NCBI RefSeq assembly: GCF_000739575.1
Contig: NZ_BBJO01000006.1
Coordinates: 1 to 64,000, forward strand
Direction: 5' to 3'
Source: Halobellus rufus
GTDB taxonomy: Archaea > Halobacteriota > Halobacteria > Halobacteriales > Haloferacaceae
DNA length: 64,000 nt
How positions within the stretch are numbered: the stretch's first letter is position 1; the number at the start of each line of letters is the position of its first letter. Position numbers and translations under genes: made by a program. Positions 43,298 through 51,358 of the stretch are shown here, one piece after another. The notes below the pieces were generated by a model. It did no database searches, was not told where the DNA came from, and saw nothing but the letters and a program-made list of their open reading frames with translations.

Positions 43298-44545
43298 TCA
43301 GCTCCGCCGGACCGTCCGGTACGCGCCCGCGGGCTGTTCGAGCGCCCACTCGTCGTCGAGCGCGGCCGCCTTGTCGTCGGTGCCGCGGTCGGTCACGAGG
43401 CCGACGTGGTACAGTTGGGCCTTGTACTGGAAGTGGAGGCCCGACTTGTACACCGAGGGGTCGTCGAGCGCCGTCGGATCGAGCGTCCCGTCGCTCCGCA
43501 GCACGGCGTCGCGCTCGCGCTCGGTGAAGAACACCTCGACGGCCAGCGGGCGGTTGATCTCGCAGGCGGCTTCCGCCACCGCCGGGAGCCTCGCCGGGCG
43601 GACGCCGTCGCGGTGGAGGTTCTCGAGCGCGTCGACGACGAGCGTCGTCGGCTCGTACTGCATCGTCACGCTCCGGGCGAGCTGCGCCCAGCGCGGGGCG
43701 AGTTCCGTGAACCGCTCTTGGCTGCCGGTCCACTCGTCGAACCGCGCCAGCGCCGCCTCGACGCTCCCGCACTCCGAGCGCGCGAAGCGGACGACTTCCC
43801 GCCCGAGGTGGGTGAGTCGGTCGACGCCGCGGGGGTCCACGAGTCCGAGGAGGACCGCTCCGCGGCGGCCGTCTCCGACGAGTCGGATGACGTGCTCGGC
43901 GTACGTCGCCTCCGTGTCCCCGTCGGCCGCGAGCGCCAGGGCGTAGCCGAGGTAGTTCTTCGGGTGATTGACCGGGAAGCTCCCGTCGGTCAGGCGGTGC
44001 GTTCGCGCCTGGAACCGGATCGCCTCCACGCCCGTCGAGAACTCGCCCGCCCCGGTCACCCGCGGCGGTTCGAGCACCGACGCGGCGTCGGCGCTCTCGA
44101 CGCCGACGACGCCGACGTTCAACTCCCGGGCGAGCGAGCGCGACGTCTCGGTGACGCTCTCGGCGGGGACGGCCACGTAGCCGAGGTTCACCTCCGAGAG
44201 CCGCGAGTGCACCTGCTCGATGCCGCGGGCGACGTCGACGGCTCCGCCGTTCGCCCGGTGGCCCTTCGCTTCGACCGCGACGACGGGGCTCTCGGACACG
44301 TCCCCGTCCAACACCGTTCCGGACGGTAGCCCCACGCCGAGCAGGTCCGGTTCGCCCGAGGAGAGCCGGATCGAGTTGAAGGGTCTGAGTCGCTCGCGCA
44401 CCTCCTCGGGAACCGACCACTCGCCCCACGAGTCGGCCGTGAACTGCGATTCGGTGACGACGTACTGGTCGGACCGGTCCGGGAGGTCGGGGTAGAGCGT
44501 CTCCTTCGCGGCGGCGAGCACCGCAGGCTCGGCGAGCGTCGTCAT
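43298..44545 (-). CDS. uncharacterised protein with nuclease-like domain
   Basis: A 415-residue protein. The N-terminal half has PDLLGVGLPSG, then SPVVAVEAKGHR and a helix, followed by LGYVAVPAES. This P-D ... E-x-K spacing with flanking strands is the layout of PD-(D/E)XK nucleases. The second half (about 200-415) is helical with a winged-helix-like region (RLTHLGREVVRFARSECG) and a last strand set (GLHFQYKAQLYHVGLVTDRG). ATG 44545 is preferred. I do not recognise the family; DNA binding or cleavage is an inference from motif shape. Confidence 0.75.
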   Translation of the reverse strand: MTTLAEPAVLAAAKETLYPDLPDRSDQYVVTESQFTADSWGEWSVPEEVRERLRPFNSIRLSSGEPDLLGVGLPSGTVLDGDVSESPVVAVEAKGHRANGGAVDVARGIEQVHSRLSEVNLGYVAVPAESVTETSRSLARELNVGVVGVESADAASVLEPPRVTGAGEFSTGVEAIRFQARTHRLTDGSFPVNHPKNYLGYALALAADGDTEATYAEHVIRLVGDGRRGAVLLGLVDPRGVDRLTHLGREVVRFARSECGSVEAALARFDEWTGSQERFTELAPRWAQLARSVTMQYEPTTLVVDALENLHRDGVRPARLPAVAEAACEINRPLAVEVFFTERERDAVLRSDGTLDPTALDDPSVYKSGLHFQYKAQLYHVGLVTDRGTDDKAAALDDEWALEQPAGAYRTVRRS

Positions 44546-44705
44546 CGACCGGCCGTTCACCACGGGACGACTTAGCCGTTCGGTCGGATGCCCGGTCGGA
44601 TCGGCCAGACCGCACCGCTCCGGTTCGAGGAGTGCGAGTCAATCGGGTGCCCCCGGACCCGAACAATCAAGACTGCACGCACTACAGGATACAGCAACTC
44701 GACCG

Positions 44706-45704
44706 ATGCGCCAATATCTCGACCTCGTCACCGACGTCCTCGAAGAAGGGGGACACAAGCCGAATCGAACGGGCGTGGACACGATTTCGGCGTTCAGCCA
44801 GCACTACCGCGTCGACCTCTCGGAGGGCTTCCCGCTGCTGACGACGAAAGACCTCTCGGGGGCGCGCTGGAACTCGCTGATCCACGAGTTCGTCTGGTAC
44901 CTCTCCGGCGAACAGCACATCCGAACGCTCCGCGAGGAGACCGGCATCTGGGACGCGTGGGCCGACGATGAGGGACACCTCGACACCGCCTACGGGCGCT
45001 TCTGGCGGCGCTTTCCGGTGCCCGAAGAGGGGCTTCCGGGCGAGTCGTGGCCGGCGGACGACCATCGCTGGATGAACGACGAGGGGACGTTCGACCAGAT
45101 CGCCTACGCGCTGGACATGCTCCGGGAGAACCCCAACTCCCGGCGGATCGTCGTCAACGCGTGGCACCCCGCCAACGCCGCGGTCTCGACGCTCCCGCCG
45201 TGTCACTACACGTTCGTGCTCAACGTCCAGGGCGACCGGTTGAACGTCCACCTCCACCAGCGCTCCGGCGACGTCGCGCTCGGCATCCCGTTCAACATCG
45301 CGGCGTACTCGCTCCTGGCGACGGCGCTCGCTCAGCGGACCGGCTTCGAGGTCGGCGAGTTCGCCCACAGCGTCGTCGACGCCCACGTCTACTGCGGCGC
45401 TGGCGACCGCGGCGCGTGGTACGCCGACAACCTCGGCGAGTTGCAGTCCCGCCTCGCGGCCGTCGACGATCGGAGCCAGTACCGCGACGTCCGCGAGTGG
45501 CTCGTCGAGAGCGCGCCGCCGGAAGCCGACGGCGAGGAGCGATACGACCACGTCCCCGGACTGCTCGAACAGTGCGCCCGGGAGCCCCGCGAGCGCCCCT
45601 CGATCGACGTCGCCGACGTGCCGCTCGACGAACTCACTTACGACGACGTCGAACTGTCCGGGTACGACCCCGCGCCGGGGATCGAGTTCGCGGTGGCCGA
45701 GTGA
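44706..45704 (+). CDS. thyA: thymidylate synthase
   Basis: A 332-residue ThyA that methylates dUMP to dTMP using methylene-tetrahydrofolate. Catalytic Cys166 lies in STLPPCHYTFVLNVQ. QRSGDVALGIPFNIAAYSLL is the dUMP/folate-binding segment and DLSGARWNSLIHEFVW the N-terminal one. The stop overlaps the DHFR start by one base, so thyA and the reductase that regenerates its cofactor are coupled. Confidence 0.97.
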   Translation: MRQYLDLVTDVLEEGGHKPNRTGVDTISAFSQHYRVDLSEGFPLLTTKDLSGARWNSLIHEFVWYLSGEQHIRTLREETGIWDAWADDEGHLDTAYGRFWRRFPVPEEGLPGESWPADDHRWMNDEGTFDQIAYALDMLRENPNSRRIVVNAWHPANAAVSTLPPCHYTFVLNVQGDRLNVHLHQRSGDVALGIPFNIAAYSLLATALAQRTGFEVGEFAHSVVDAHVYCGAGDRGAWYADNLGELQSRLAAVDDRSQYRDVREWLVESAPPEADGEERYDHVPGLLEQCAREPRERPSIDVADVPLDELTYDDVELSGYDPAPGIEFAVAE

Positions 45705-46306
45705 TGCGCGAATCCGCTCCGAACGCCGCCGACAGCGACGGAAGAACCGATACTGACGACAGCGCCCCCGACGCCGCCGACAGCGACAGCGGCACCGACG
45801 CCGACGTCGAACTCGCCTTGATCGCCGCGGTCGCGGAGAACCGCGTCATCGGTCGCGACGGGGGGATGCCGTGGCACTACAGCGAGGACCTGCGGTTCTT
45901 CAAACGAACGACGACGGGTCATCCGGTGATCGTCGGACGCAAGACCTACGAGGCGGTCGTCGAGGCTCTCAGAGAGCCGTTCCCCGGGCGAACGACGGTC
46001 GTGCTCACCTCGCAGTCGCTGGACCTCCCGGCGGGCGCTGTGCTGGCGAACTCCGTCGAGGAGGCGATCCAACGAGCGGCGGCCGACGCCGCCGAACGGG
46101 GGGTCGAGACGGCGTACGTCGCGGGCGGCGGGCGCGTCTACGAACAGTTCCTCCCCCGCGCGGATCGCCTGATTCTCACCGAGATCCACGGGAGCTACGA
46201 CGGCGACACGCACTTCCCGGCGTGGGACGAGGACGAGTGGATCGAGATCGAGCGCGATCCACACGAGGAGTTCGACTTCGTCACCTACGAGCGGGTCGAC
46301 TCCTGA
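45704..46306 (+). CDS. folA: dihydrofolate reductase
   Basis: A 200-residue DHFR. The core starts at about residue 37: LALIAAVAENRVIGRDGGMPWHY, then FFKRTTTGHPVIVGRKTYEA and VAGGGRVYEQFLPRADRLILTEI (shown in pieces). It reduces dihydrofolate made by ThyA. Halophiles have one or two such genes; this is the thyA-linked type (hdrB in Haloferax nomenclature). The N-terminal extension of about 36 residues is nearly all Asp/Ala/Ser/Thr in imperfect repeats (APNAADSDGRTDTDDS, APDAADSDSGTDADVE) and is probably disordered. Confidence 0.94.
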   Translation: MRESAPNAADSDGRTDTDDSAPDAADSDSGTDADVELALIAAVAENRVIGRDGGMPWHYSEDLRFFKRTTTGHPVIVGRKTYEAVVEALREPFPGRTTVVLTSQSLDLPAGAVLANSVEEAIQRAAADAAERGVETAYVAGGGRVYEQFLPRADRLILTEIHGSYDGDTHFPAWDEDEWIEIERDPHEEFDFVTYERVDS

Positions 46307-46390
46307 GGGCAAGCAACGCAGCGACGGGTGAGACGGCAGCACGGCGAGCGAGACAACTTCGGTTTTACTCGCGAGTGTCGAACGTGGGAC

Positions 46391-46398
46391 ATATTTTT
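46391..46398 (+). promoter_or_regulatory. TATA element for the DUF1508 gene
   Basis: ATATTTTT lies 28-35 bases before ATG 46426. Confidence 0.7.
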
Positions 46399-46425
46399 AC
46401 GGTATGCCAACAAATCGCGCACCGT

Positions 46426-46611
46426 ATGAGCGCGACGTTCGAGCTGTTCGAAGACAGTGCAGGACAGTATCGCTGGCGACTCGTTCACGCGAACGGCAAC
46501 ATCATCGCCGACAGCGGCGAGGGGTACGCCACGAAGCAGAAGGCGACGCAGGGGATCGACAGCGTCAAGCAGAACGCCGCGGAGGCCGACGTCGTCGAGG
46601 TAGACTCCTGA
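46426..46611 (+). CDS. DUF1508 (YegP-like) protein, HVO_2922 type
   Basis: A 61-residue single DUF1508 repeat: ATFELFEDSAGQYRWRLVHA, then NGNIIADSGEGYATKQKATQ and GIDSVKQNAAEADVVEVD. The HVO_2922 structure from Haloferax is of this family. DUF1508 folds as a small beta-sheet with a helix; its function is unknown. It has its own promoter. Confidence 0.93.
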   Translation: MSATFELFEDSAGQYRWRLVHANGNIIADSGEGYATKQKATQGIDSVKQNAAEADVVEVDS

Positions 46612-46686
46612 TTCGGTCGGCAACTTGCCCCTCGCGCCGTCGAGTTCGCGCTCTGCAGAGCCGGTAAAATCCCGTGGCGGTGGTGG

Positions 46687-46693
46687 GTTTATC
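46687..46693 (+). promoter_or_regulatory. TATA element for the proteasome gene
   Basis: GTTTATC lies 25-31 bases before ATG 46718. Confidence 0.6.
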
Positions 46694-46717
46694 AGTCCAC
46701 GGCCCCGAGTGAGGCAG

Positions 46718-47473
46718 ATGAACCGAAACGACCAGCAGGCGTACGATCGGGGGACGTCGCTTTTCTCACCCGACGGACGCATCTATCAGGTCGAGTACGC
46801 TCGCGAGGCAGTCAATCGCGGGGCACCCAGCCTCGGGATCCGAACGGCGGACGGCGTCGTCCTCGCGGCCCTGCGTCGGACGGCGTCCTCGCTGATGGAG
46901 GGCGAGAGCATCGAGAAACTGCACAAACTCGACGACTTCCTCGGTGCGGCCTCCGCGGGCCACGTCGCCGACGCTCGACGGCTGATCGACGACGCTCGGA
47001 CCGCGGCACAGCGCAATCGGCTTCGCTACGGGGAACCGCTCGGGGTCGAGACGCTCACCAAGACCCTCTCCGACGAGATTCAGGAGACGACGCAGTACGG
47101 CGGGACGCGTCCGTTCGGTGCCGCGCTGTTGATCGCCGGAATGGACGGCGATGGGTCCGATGCCCGCCCGCGACTCTACCAGACCGACCCGTCGGGCGCT
47201 CCCCAAGAGTGGCGAGCGGTCGCGATCGGATCCGGTCGCGACGACATTCAAGAGTTCCTCGAAGAGGAATGGTCCGATTCGCTCACGACCGACGAGGGCG
47301 TCGAAACCGCCGTTCGAGCGCTCTTGCGTACAGACGACGAACTCGACGCCGAGAACGTGACGATCGCGACGATCACGGCCGAGGGGTATCGAGACCTCCC
47401 CGAGGCCGAGATCGCAGACGTCGTCGATTCCTCTCAGGAGACTGCGACTGATGACGCTGACGACGACGAATAG
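46718..47473 (+). CDS. psmC: proteasome alpha subunit, second type
   Basis: A 251-residue 20S proteasome alpha subunit. The gating segment YDRGTSLFSPDGRIYQVEYA, then AREAVNRG is diagnostic. The start MNRNDQQAYDRG and SLFSPDG (instead of TIFSPDG) match the alpha-2 (psmC) type of haloarchaea. It forms the outer ring of the core particle and the docking site for PAN or CDC48 unfoldases. The acidic tail of about 15 residues is typical of halophiles. The main alpha-1 and beta genes are not in the window. Confidence 0.9.
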   Translation: MNRNDQQAYDRGTSLFSPDGRIYQVEYAREAVNRGAPSLGIRTADGVVLAALRRTASSLMEGESIEKLHKLDDFLGAASAGHVADARRLIDDARTAAQRNRLRYGEPLGVETLTKTLSDEIQETTQYGGTRPFGAALLIAGMDGDGSDARPRLYQTDPSGAPQEWRAVAIGSGRDDIQEFLEEEWSDSLTTDEGVETAVRALLRTDDELDAENVTIATITAEGYRDLPEAEIADVVDSSQETATDDADDDE

Positions 47474-47549
47474 CGGCGATCGGTTTTCCACGCTGTACGC
47501 TCGTTGTGTACGCCACACCACCGCACGGCGGGGGTAAAACGGAACCGTT

Positions 47550-47557
47550 TTACATAT
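47550..47557 (+). promoter_or_regulatory. TATA element for tRNA-Glu
   Basis: TTACATAT lies 28-35 bases before the 5' end of the tRNA, within an AT-rich GTTTTACATATCC. Confidence 0.7.
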
Positions 47558-47584
47558 CCCGGCGATATCCAGAGATGTCGCACC

Positions 47585-47659
47585 GCTCCGTTGGTGTAGT
47601 CCGGCCAATCATCTTGCCCTCTCACGGCAAGGACCAGGGTTCGAATCCCTGACGGAGCA
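47585..47659 (+). tRNA. tRNA-Glu (CTC)
   Basis: A 75-nt tRNA with acceptor stem GCTCCGT/ACGGAGC and anticodon stem TTGCC/GGCAA. The anticodon loop is CTCTCAC (anticodon CTC) and the T arm CAGGGTTCGAATCCCTG. No intron; CCA is not encoded. A T run follows. Confidence 0.95.
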
Positions 47660-47670
47660 CTCCTTTTTTC
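47660..47670 (+). terminator. T run after tRNA-Glu
   Basis: CTCCTTTTTTC immediately follows the tRNA 3' end; six T serve as an archaeal intrinsic terminator. Confidence 0.6.
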
Positions 47671-47825
47671 GACGCCGTCTCGGATTCCCGACAGTCCTTG
47701 AATCGACGGAATTCGACCTCCCGACCGACGAAGTGTGCTCTACTCCTGCTACCGCCTACGCAAATAGATTCCCTCGGCCGCGGTCGCACGACCTAAGTGA
47801 GTGCGGCGATGAGGCCTCGCGCACA

Positions 47826-48050
47826 ATGGACGAAGCACTCGAAGTGGTCGACGTCGTCGCTGACTCGGGACTCGAGGGCGTCGTTACGTGGGCACTGCGC
47901 CTCGTCGGGTTGCTCGTACTCCTCGCGGGCCTCGGGCTGTGGCTCCTCACCGACCTGGGGCTCCTCTGGATCCCGGCCGTCCTGCTGGTCGTCGGCGTCG
48001 TGCTCTTGGCCGCGCCCAGCGTGCTCCTGTTGCTGGCGGAATTCGCGTGA
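47826..48050 (+). CDS. 74-residue two-span membrane protein
   Basis: A 74-residue protein. A short amphipathic start (MDEALEVVDVVADSGLEG) precedes two long hydrophobic helices: RLVGLLVLLAGLGLWLLTDL and WIPAVLLVVGVVLLAAPSVL. Similar tiny two-span proteins occur in many haloarchaea; I cannot name the family. ATG 47826 is preferred because the codons before it are Pro/Arg-rich. It lies between tRNA-Glu and the convergent MscS gene. Confidence 0.7.
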   Translation: MDEALEVVDVVADSGLEGVVTWALRLVGLLVLLAGLGLWLLTDLGLLWIPAVLLVVGVVLLAAPSVLLLLAEFA

Positions 48051-48118
48051 ATGCGTCCGGAACGACCTGTCAGTTCGATTGAGTGACGCAAACAACTGTC
48101 GTAGCCTCGCCGCTAGGG

Positions 48119-49267
48119 TTACACCGCTTCGTTCGTTCCGGTACCGTCGCCATCCCGTTCCCGGGCCTGTAAATCAAGGGATGGGTGGTCGGCGACGCCG
48201 TCTGAATCGCCTCCGCTCATCTCACGGATCGTCACGTCGCGCTTGGGGTACGGAATCTCGATTTCGGCGGCGTTCAGCGCCTTGTACAGCGCGCGGTTGA
48301 GTTCGTGTTGCGCACGGCGTCGACGCGTCGGCCCGTTCACCCAGCAGAGCAGTTCGTACTGGAGGGCCGAGTCTCCGAACGATCTGAATCGCGCCCGCGG
48401 CTTCGGCGAGTCCAACACCAGCGGTTCGGCCAGTGCAGTCTCGACTGCGAGTTCCTCGAAGGCGTCGATGTCGGTTCCGTAGGCGACGCCGATCGGAACC
48501 CGAACTCGTCGGCGACGTTGCGGTGCCGACTCGTTGGTCACTTTCGAGGCGTTGAGCGCCGCGTTCGGAACGGTCACCATCACCTCATCGCGGGTGAGCA
48601 ACGTGGTCGAGCGGACGCCGACTTTGATGACCGTCCCGGCGGTGCCGTCGTCGAGGACGATGTAGTCCCCGAGTTTGTAGGTGTCGTCGAAGTACAGCGC
48701 GATGCCGCCGAAGAAGTTGGCCACGGTGTCTTTCGCCGCGAATCCGACGGCGATACCCGCGACACCGGCGGCACCGAGAAGCGGCGTGATCTCGATTCCC
48801 CACAGCCACAGCAACGTCCCGGCGCTGCCGACCAGCACGGCCAGCGTCCAGACGTTCGAGAAGACGGGGGCGAAGTCGAACCGGTTCCCTTCCGCGTTGA
48901 CGGCGTCCACGAGCCGATTCACCACGTTGTTGGCCGCGTACGCCCAGACGAGGACGATGACAGACAGGGAGGGCCGGCCGAGGAGACCGTCGAGCGCCGC
49001 CGGCGTGAACAGGACAGACGATCGAACGGTCGGAACTTGGGTGAGTACGTAGACGCCGACGAGTGCAGCGGTGACCACGAGCGGCGCACGGACCGAGGCG
49101 ACGACGATGTTGTCGTACTCCGTGTCCGTATTCGACACGTATCGGTAGGCTACCCGAAGAATCACGAACTCCATCGCGACGGCTGCGGCGACGGAAACGA
49201 CCAACACGGCGACTGTCGATTCGAGCGCAGTGAACCCCTCGAATAGCCTGAGAAGCGAGGAAAGCAT
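48119..49267 (-). CDS. MscS-family mechanosensitive channel
   Basis: A 382-residue small-conductance mechanosensitive channel that releases solutes upon hypo-osmotic shock. Four N-terminal hydrophobic helices precede the pore helix (LGAAGVAGIAVGFAAKDTVA, then NFFGGIALYFDDTYKLGDYI). The cytoplasmic beta and alpha-beta domains follow (TVIKVGVRSTTLLTRDEVMV, VPNAALNASKVTN). The Gly/Ala pore packing and the N-F-F-G-G kink are present. The C-terminal 35 residues are disordered. Relevant to a halophile in changing salinity. Confidence 0.93.
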   Translation of the reverse strand: MLSSLLRLFEGFTALESTVAVLVVSVAAAVAMEFVILRVAYRYVSNTDTEYDNIVVASVRAPLVVTAALVGVYVLTQVPTVRSSVLFTPAALDGLLGRPSLSVIVLVWAYAANNVVNRLVDAVNAEGNRFDFAPVFSNVWTLAVLVGSAGTLLWLWGIEITPLLGAAGVAGIAVGFAAKDTVANFFGGIALYFDDTYKLGDYIVLDDGTAGTVIKVGVRSTTLLTRDEVMVTVPNAALNASKVTNESAPQRRRRVRVPIGVAYGTDIDAFEELAVETALAEPLVLDSPKPRARFRSFGDSALQYELLCWVNGPTRRRRAQHELNRALYKALNAAEIEIPYPKRDVTIREMSGGDSDGVADHPSLDLQARERDGDGTGTNEAV

Positions 49268-49416
49268 ACCCTATCGTCGCGAGTGGCGGAGATAACCATT
49301 TCTCCGCACCGTCGACGCTGTTCCGGTCTCCCGGTAGCTGACATCTGAACTGTTCGGACTGGATCCCGGGCTTTTCGGCGAGGCACCAGAGCCTGGCTGG
49401 TTGTAGAATGAAATGA

Positions 49417-49424
49417 ATTATAAG
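49417..49424 (+). promoter_or_regulatory. TATA element
   Basis: ATTATAAG lies 29-36 bases before ATG 49453 in an AT-rich stretch. Confidence 0.65.
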
Positions 49425-49452
49425 ATGACATCAGAGAATACCTAGCACTCAT

Positions 49453-49755
49453 ATGGAACGCACAGCGGTCAGTTGCGCCCGCTGTCAGATCGAGCTTCCA
49501 GAGGCCCCTCACCGCTATCGCTTCGCAGAACATAGTCGACGCTACCTCGTCAAAACCCGGTGTCGTGAGATCCCAAAGGCTGCTGTCGCGTCTCTCTGTG
49601 GAAGTTGTTTCAGCCGGTTCAGTGCCCTGCGGAAGTATCGGAAACTGAGTAACAAAATCGGACCACTCGAATCGGATGCTGAGATCGATCAGGCTATCAA
49701 AAAAGAACTCGACGGGATTGATCTCGAGAACGTCGCCGATCCGAGCACTGAGTAG
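49453..49755 (+). CDS. orphan zinc-binding-type small protein, AT-richer
   Basis: A 100-residue protein with CARC near residue 8 and CGSC near residue 49, Arg/Lys-rich (RYRFAEHSRRYLVKTRCREI) and with an acidic helical tail. It is clearly less GC-rich and less acidic than its neighbours and uses codons such as AAA, ATC, GAT and AGT more freely. That suggests recent acquisition; it lies about 90 bases from tRNA-Trp. I do not recognise a family. The strong TATA at 49417 supports a real gene. Confidence 0.65.
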   Translation: MERTAVSCARCQIELPEAPHRYRFAEHSRRYLVKTRCREIPKAAVASLCGSCFSRFSALRKYRKLSNKIGPLESDAEIDQAIKKELDGIDLENVADPSTE

Positions 49756-49822
49756 ACACGCTTCCCGCTTCGCCCACGATCTGCATCTCGGATTTTTGGC
49801 TCTGTCGTTACCTAGGGCTCAG

Positions 49823-49827
49823 AAAAA
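49823..49827 (-). terminator. T run after tRNA-Trp
   Basis: On the minus strand TTTTT begins 15 bases downstream of the tRNA 3' end. Confidence 0.4.
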
Positions 49828-49841
49828 GGTATTTTTTGGAA

Positions 49842-50021
49842 TGGGGCCGGAGGGATTTGAACCCCCGATCGACTGATATCTCCGGTACGCGCCTCGGTAC
49901 TCCAGAGGGTCGTCGTCGCGAACCGATGATCAGTCGGTCGCTCGGTATATCAGTCTGGAGTGTCGTCACCGGGCGCCAAGCCTCTGGAGTCAGTCGCCAT
50001 GCCGGGCTTGGCCACGGCCCC
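49842..50021 (-). tRNA. tRNA-Trp (CCA) with box C/D guide intron
   Basis: A 180-nt tRNA gene: acceptor GGGGCCG with CGGCCCCA at the 3' end, T arm GGGGGTTCAAATCCCT, anticodon stem ACTGA/TCAGT and loop CTCCAGA (anticodon CCA). An intron of about 106 nt (near 49877-49982) starts at the canonical place 3' of the anticodon. It contains a C-like box (GTGACGA, 49963-49969), a guide ending in CCGA at 49942-49945 and another ending in CCGA at 49894-49897. The first pairs with the 3' anticodon stem so that the fifth base faces U39. The second pairs with the anticodon loop and faces C34. This is the known haloarchaeal in-cis guide for Cm34 and Um39. Confidence 0.93.
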
Positions 50022-50039
50022 TGTGTCTGCAACTGCTCG

Positions 50040-50056
50040 TATGCCGATACGGCATA
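50040..50056. promoter_or_regulatory. 17-base perfect inverted repeat in the tRNA-Trp promoter
   Basis: TATGCCG-ATA-CGGCATA overlaps the presumed TATA (TTTATG, minus strand, 50053-50058) of tRNA-Trp. It could be an operator or a chance palindrome. Confidence 0.35.
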
Positions 50057-50108
50057 AAGGAATTACGATCGGTCGACGGAATCCGATCTCGCCCAGCCGC
50101 CAGACCGG

Positions 50109-50330
50109 TCATCGGTCAGTGTCGGACCACGAACACTCCTGGCACTTGTACGCCGTCACGAACTCGGTCACGCTCGGCATATACCCCACCGAGAGGACGT
50201 TTTCGCCGCATTCGGGACAGTCCATCTCCGCGTCTTCTATCGGCTCCGCCTCCATCGGACGCTCGCCTTCGACGAGTTCGGCGAGCCGCTTGGGTGTCAC
50301 CATCCGTCCTTCCACGACGCGATTGCTCAT
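50109..50330 (-). CDS. 73-residue zinc-ribbon protein
   Basis: A 73-residue protein: a helical start (NRVVEGRMVTPKRLAELVEG) and an acidic middle, then the ribbon CPEC ... CQECSWSDTDR. The pattern GYMPSVTEFVTAYKCQEC is a typical ribbon beta hairpin. I do not recognise the family name. It lies 62 bases before the DUF5794-like gene on the same strand and may share control with it. Confidence 0.75.
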   Translation of the reverse strand: MSNRVVEGRMVTPKRLAELVEGERPMEAEPIEDAEMDCPECGENVLSVGYMPSVTEFVTAYKCQECSWSDTDR

Positions 50331-50392
50331 ACCCCGTCGAAGACGCGGAGGATGGTAAATCCGTCGCGCACGTGGCGGTCTTCACAGACCGT

Positions 50393-51358
50393 TCAGAGCC
50401 ACGGCGCTCGCGAGCCGTCCGAATCCGGGTAGCCGTAGCCGACGTCGCCGCCGGTTTCGTTGGACTCGCGCTCGTCTTCGGAGTCGTCACCGTCGCCGCC
50501 GTCGGTGACGGCCGCTCGGATCGACGAGAGCGCGTCACCCGCGACGTCGCGTTCCTCGACCTCCTGCAGTTGGTCTCGATCGGGGCCGTCGTCGACGTCG
50601 TCGACCGCCTCTGCCTCGTGGTCCAGTTCCGCGTCCGGGTCGTAGGCGAACAGCGCCGTCACGCCCAGTACGGCCAACGCGACGGGCGCTTCCGTCGGTA
50701 GCAGACCGAGCACGTCGACGGCAAGCATTCCCAGCGCGACCGAACTGCCGAAGCGGAAGCGGTCGATGTCGACGGCCCCGCGGAGGCTCGGTGCGAACGT
50801 CGCCACCGCGAGCGCGAAGGCGACGCCGGTTCCGGCAGCGGCGACCGCGCGGGCGACCGTCCCGAGGTTGGGATCGACCACGAGCGTCGCCCCGCCGAGT
50901 TCGAGACTTGCGATCAGGCCGAAGCCGATGATGATGCTCGGGGAGGGGAGATACTCGCCGACCTTCGCGGAGGCGGTCTTCGCGGCGACCGCGAGGATCA
51001 CCAAGCCGGCGAACCGGTGGAAGACCTGGAAGTTCAGCACGCTCTTCAGCGTCTCCGCGAAGAGGGCCTCGAGCCCCGCGACGGGGAGCAACAGCGCGCC
51101 GAGGAGGAGGATCGACGTCACCTGCTCGCGGCGCGTGCCGTCCATCTCCGCGAGGATGACCGCGACCGTCGCCGACCCGCCGAAGATCAGCAGTCCGGTC
51201 TCGATGATGCCGAGCGGACTGCTGAGCGCGCCAGCGATGATGAGTGCCGGGAAGATCCCGTCGACGAGCGGGAGAGCCATCACCGTCGCCAGGAGTCGGG
51301 TCGCACCGCCCACCCGCTGCTCGAGGCGGAGCGCGACCGGATGCCGTGAGACGCTCAT
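50393..51358 (-). CDS. DUF5794-like membrane protein
   Basis: A 321-residue membrane protein with about 7 hydrophobic helices in the first 240 residues: LATVMALPLVDGIFPALIIA, then SSPLGIIETGLLIFGGSATV and further spans. An acidic soluble tail follows (DDVDDGPDRDQLQEVEERDV). I place it in the haloarchaeal family DUF5794 from memory. Pro-Leu-Val-Asp-Gly-Ile-Phe-Pro in the first helix is a conserved-looking motif. No transport or enzyme motif is visible. Confidence 0.8.
   Translation of the reverse strand: MSVSRHPVALRLEQRVGGATRLLATVMALPLVDGIFPALIIAGALSSPLGIIETGLLIFGGSATVAVILAEMDGTRREQVTSILLLGALLLPVAGLEALFAETLKSVLNFQVFHRFAGLVILAVAAKTASAKVGEYLPSPSIIIGFGLIASLELGGATLVVDPNLGTVARAVAAAGTGVAFALAVATFAPSLRGAVDIDRFRFGSSVALGMLAVDVLGLLPTEAPVALAVLGVTALFAYDPDAELDHEAEAVDDVDDGPDRDQLQEVEERDVAGDALSSIRAAVTDGGDGDDSEDERESNETGGDVGYGYPDSDGSRAPWL

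Noticed and set aside
49453..50021. Integrated element at tRNA-Trp
   Set aside because: No integrase gene and no duplicated tRNA end were found; only one AT-richer gene is present.
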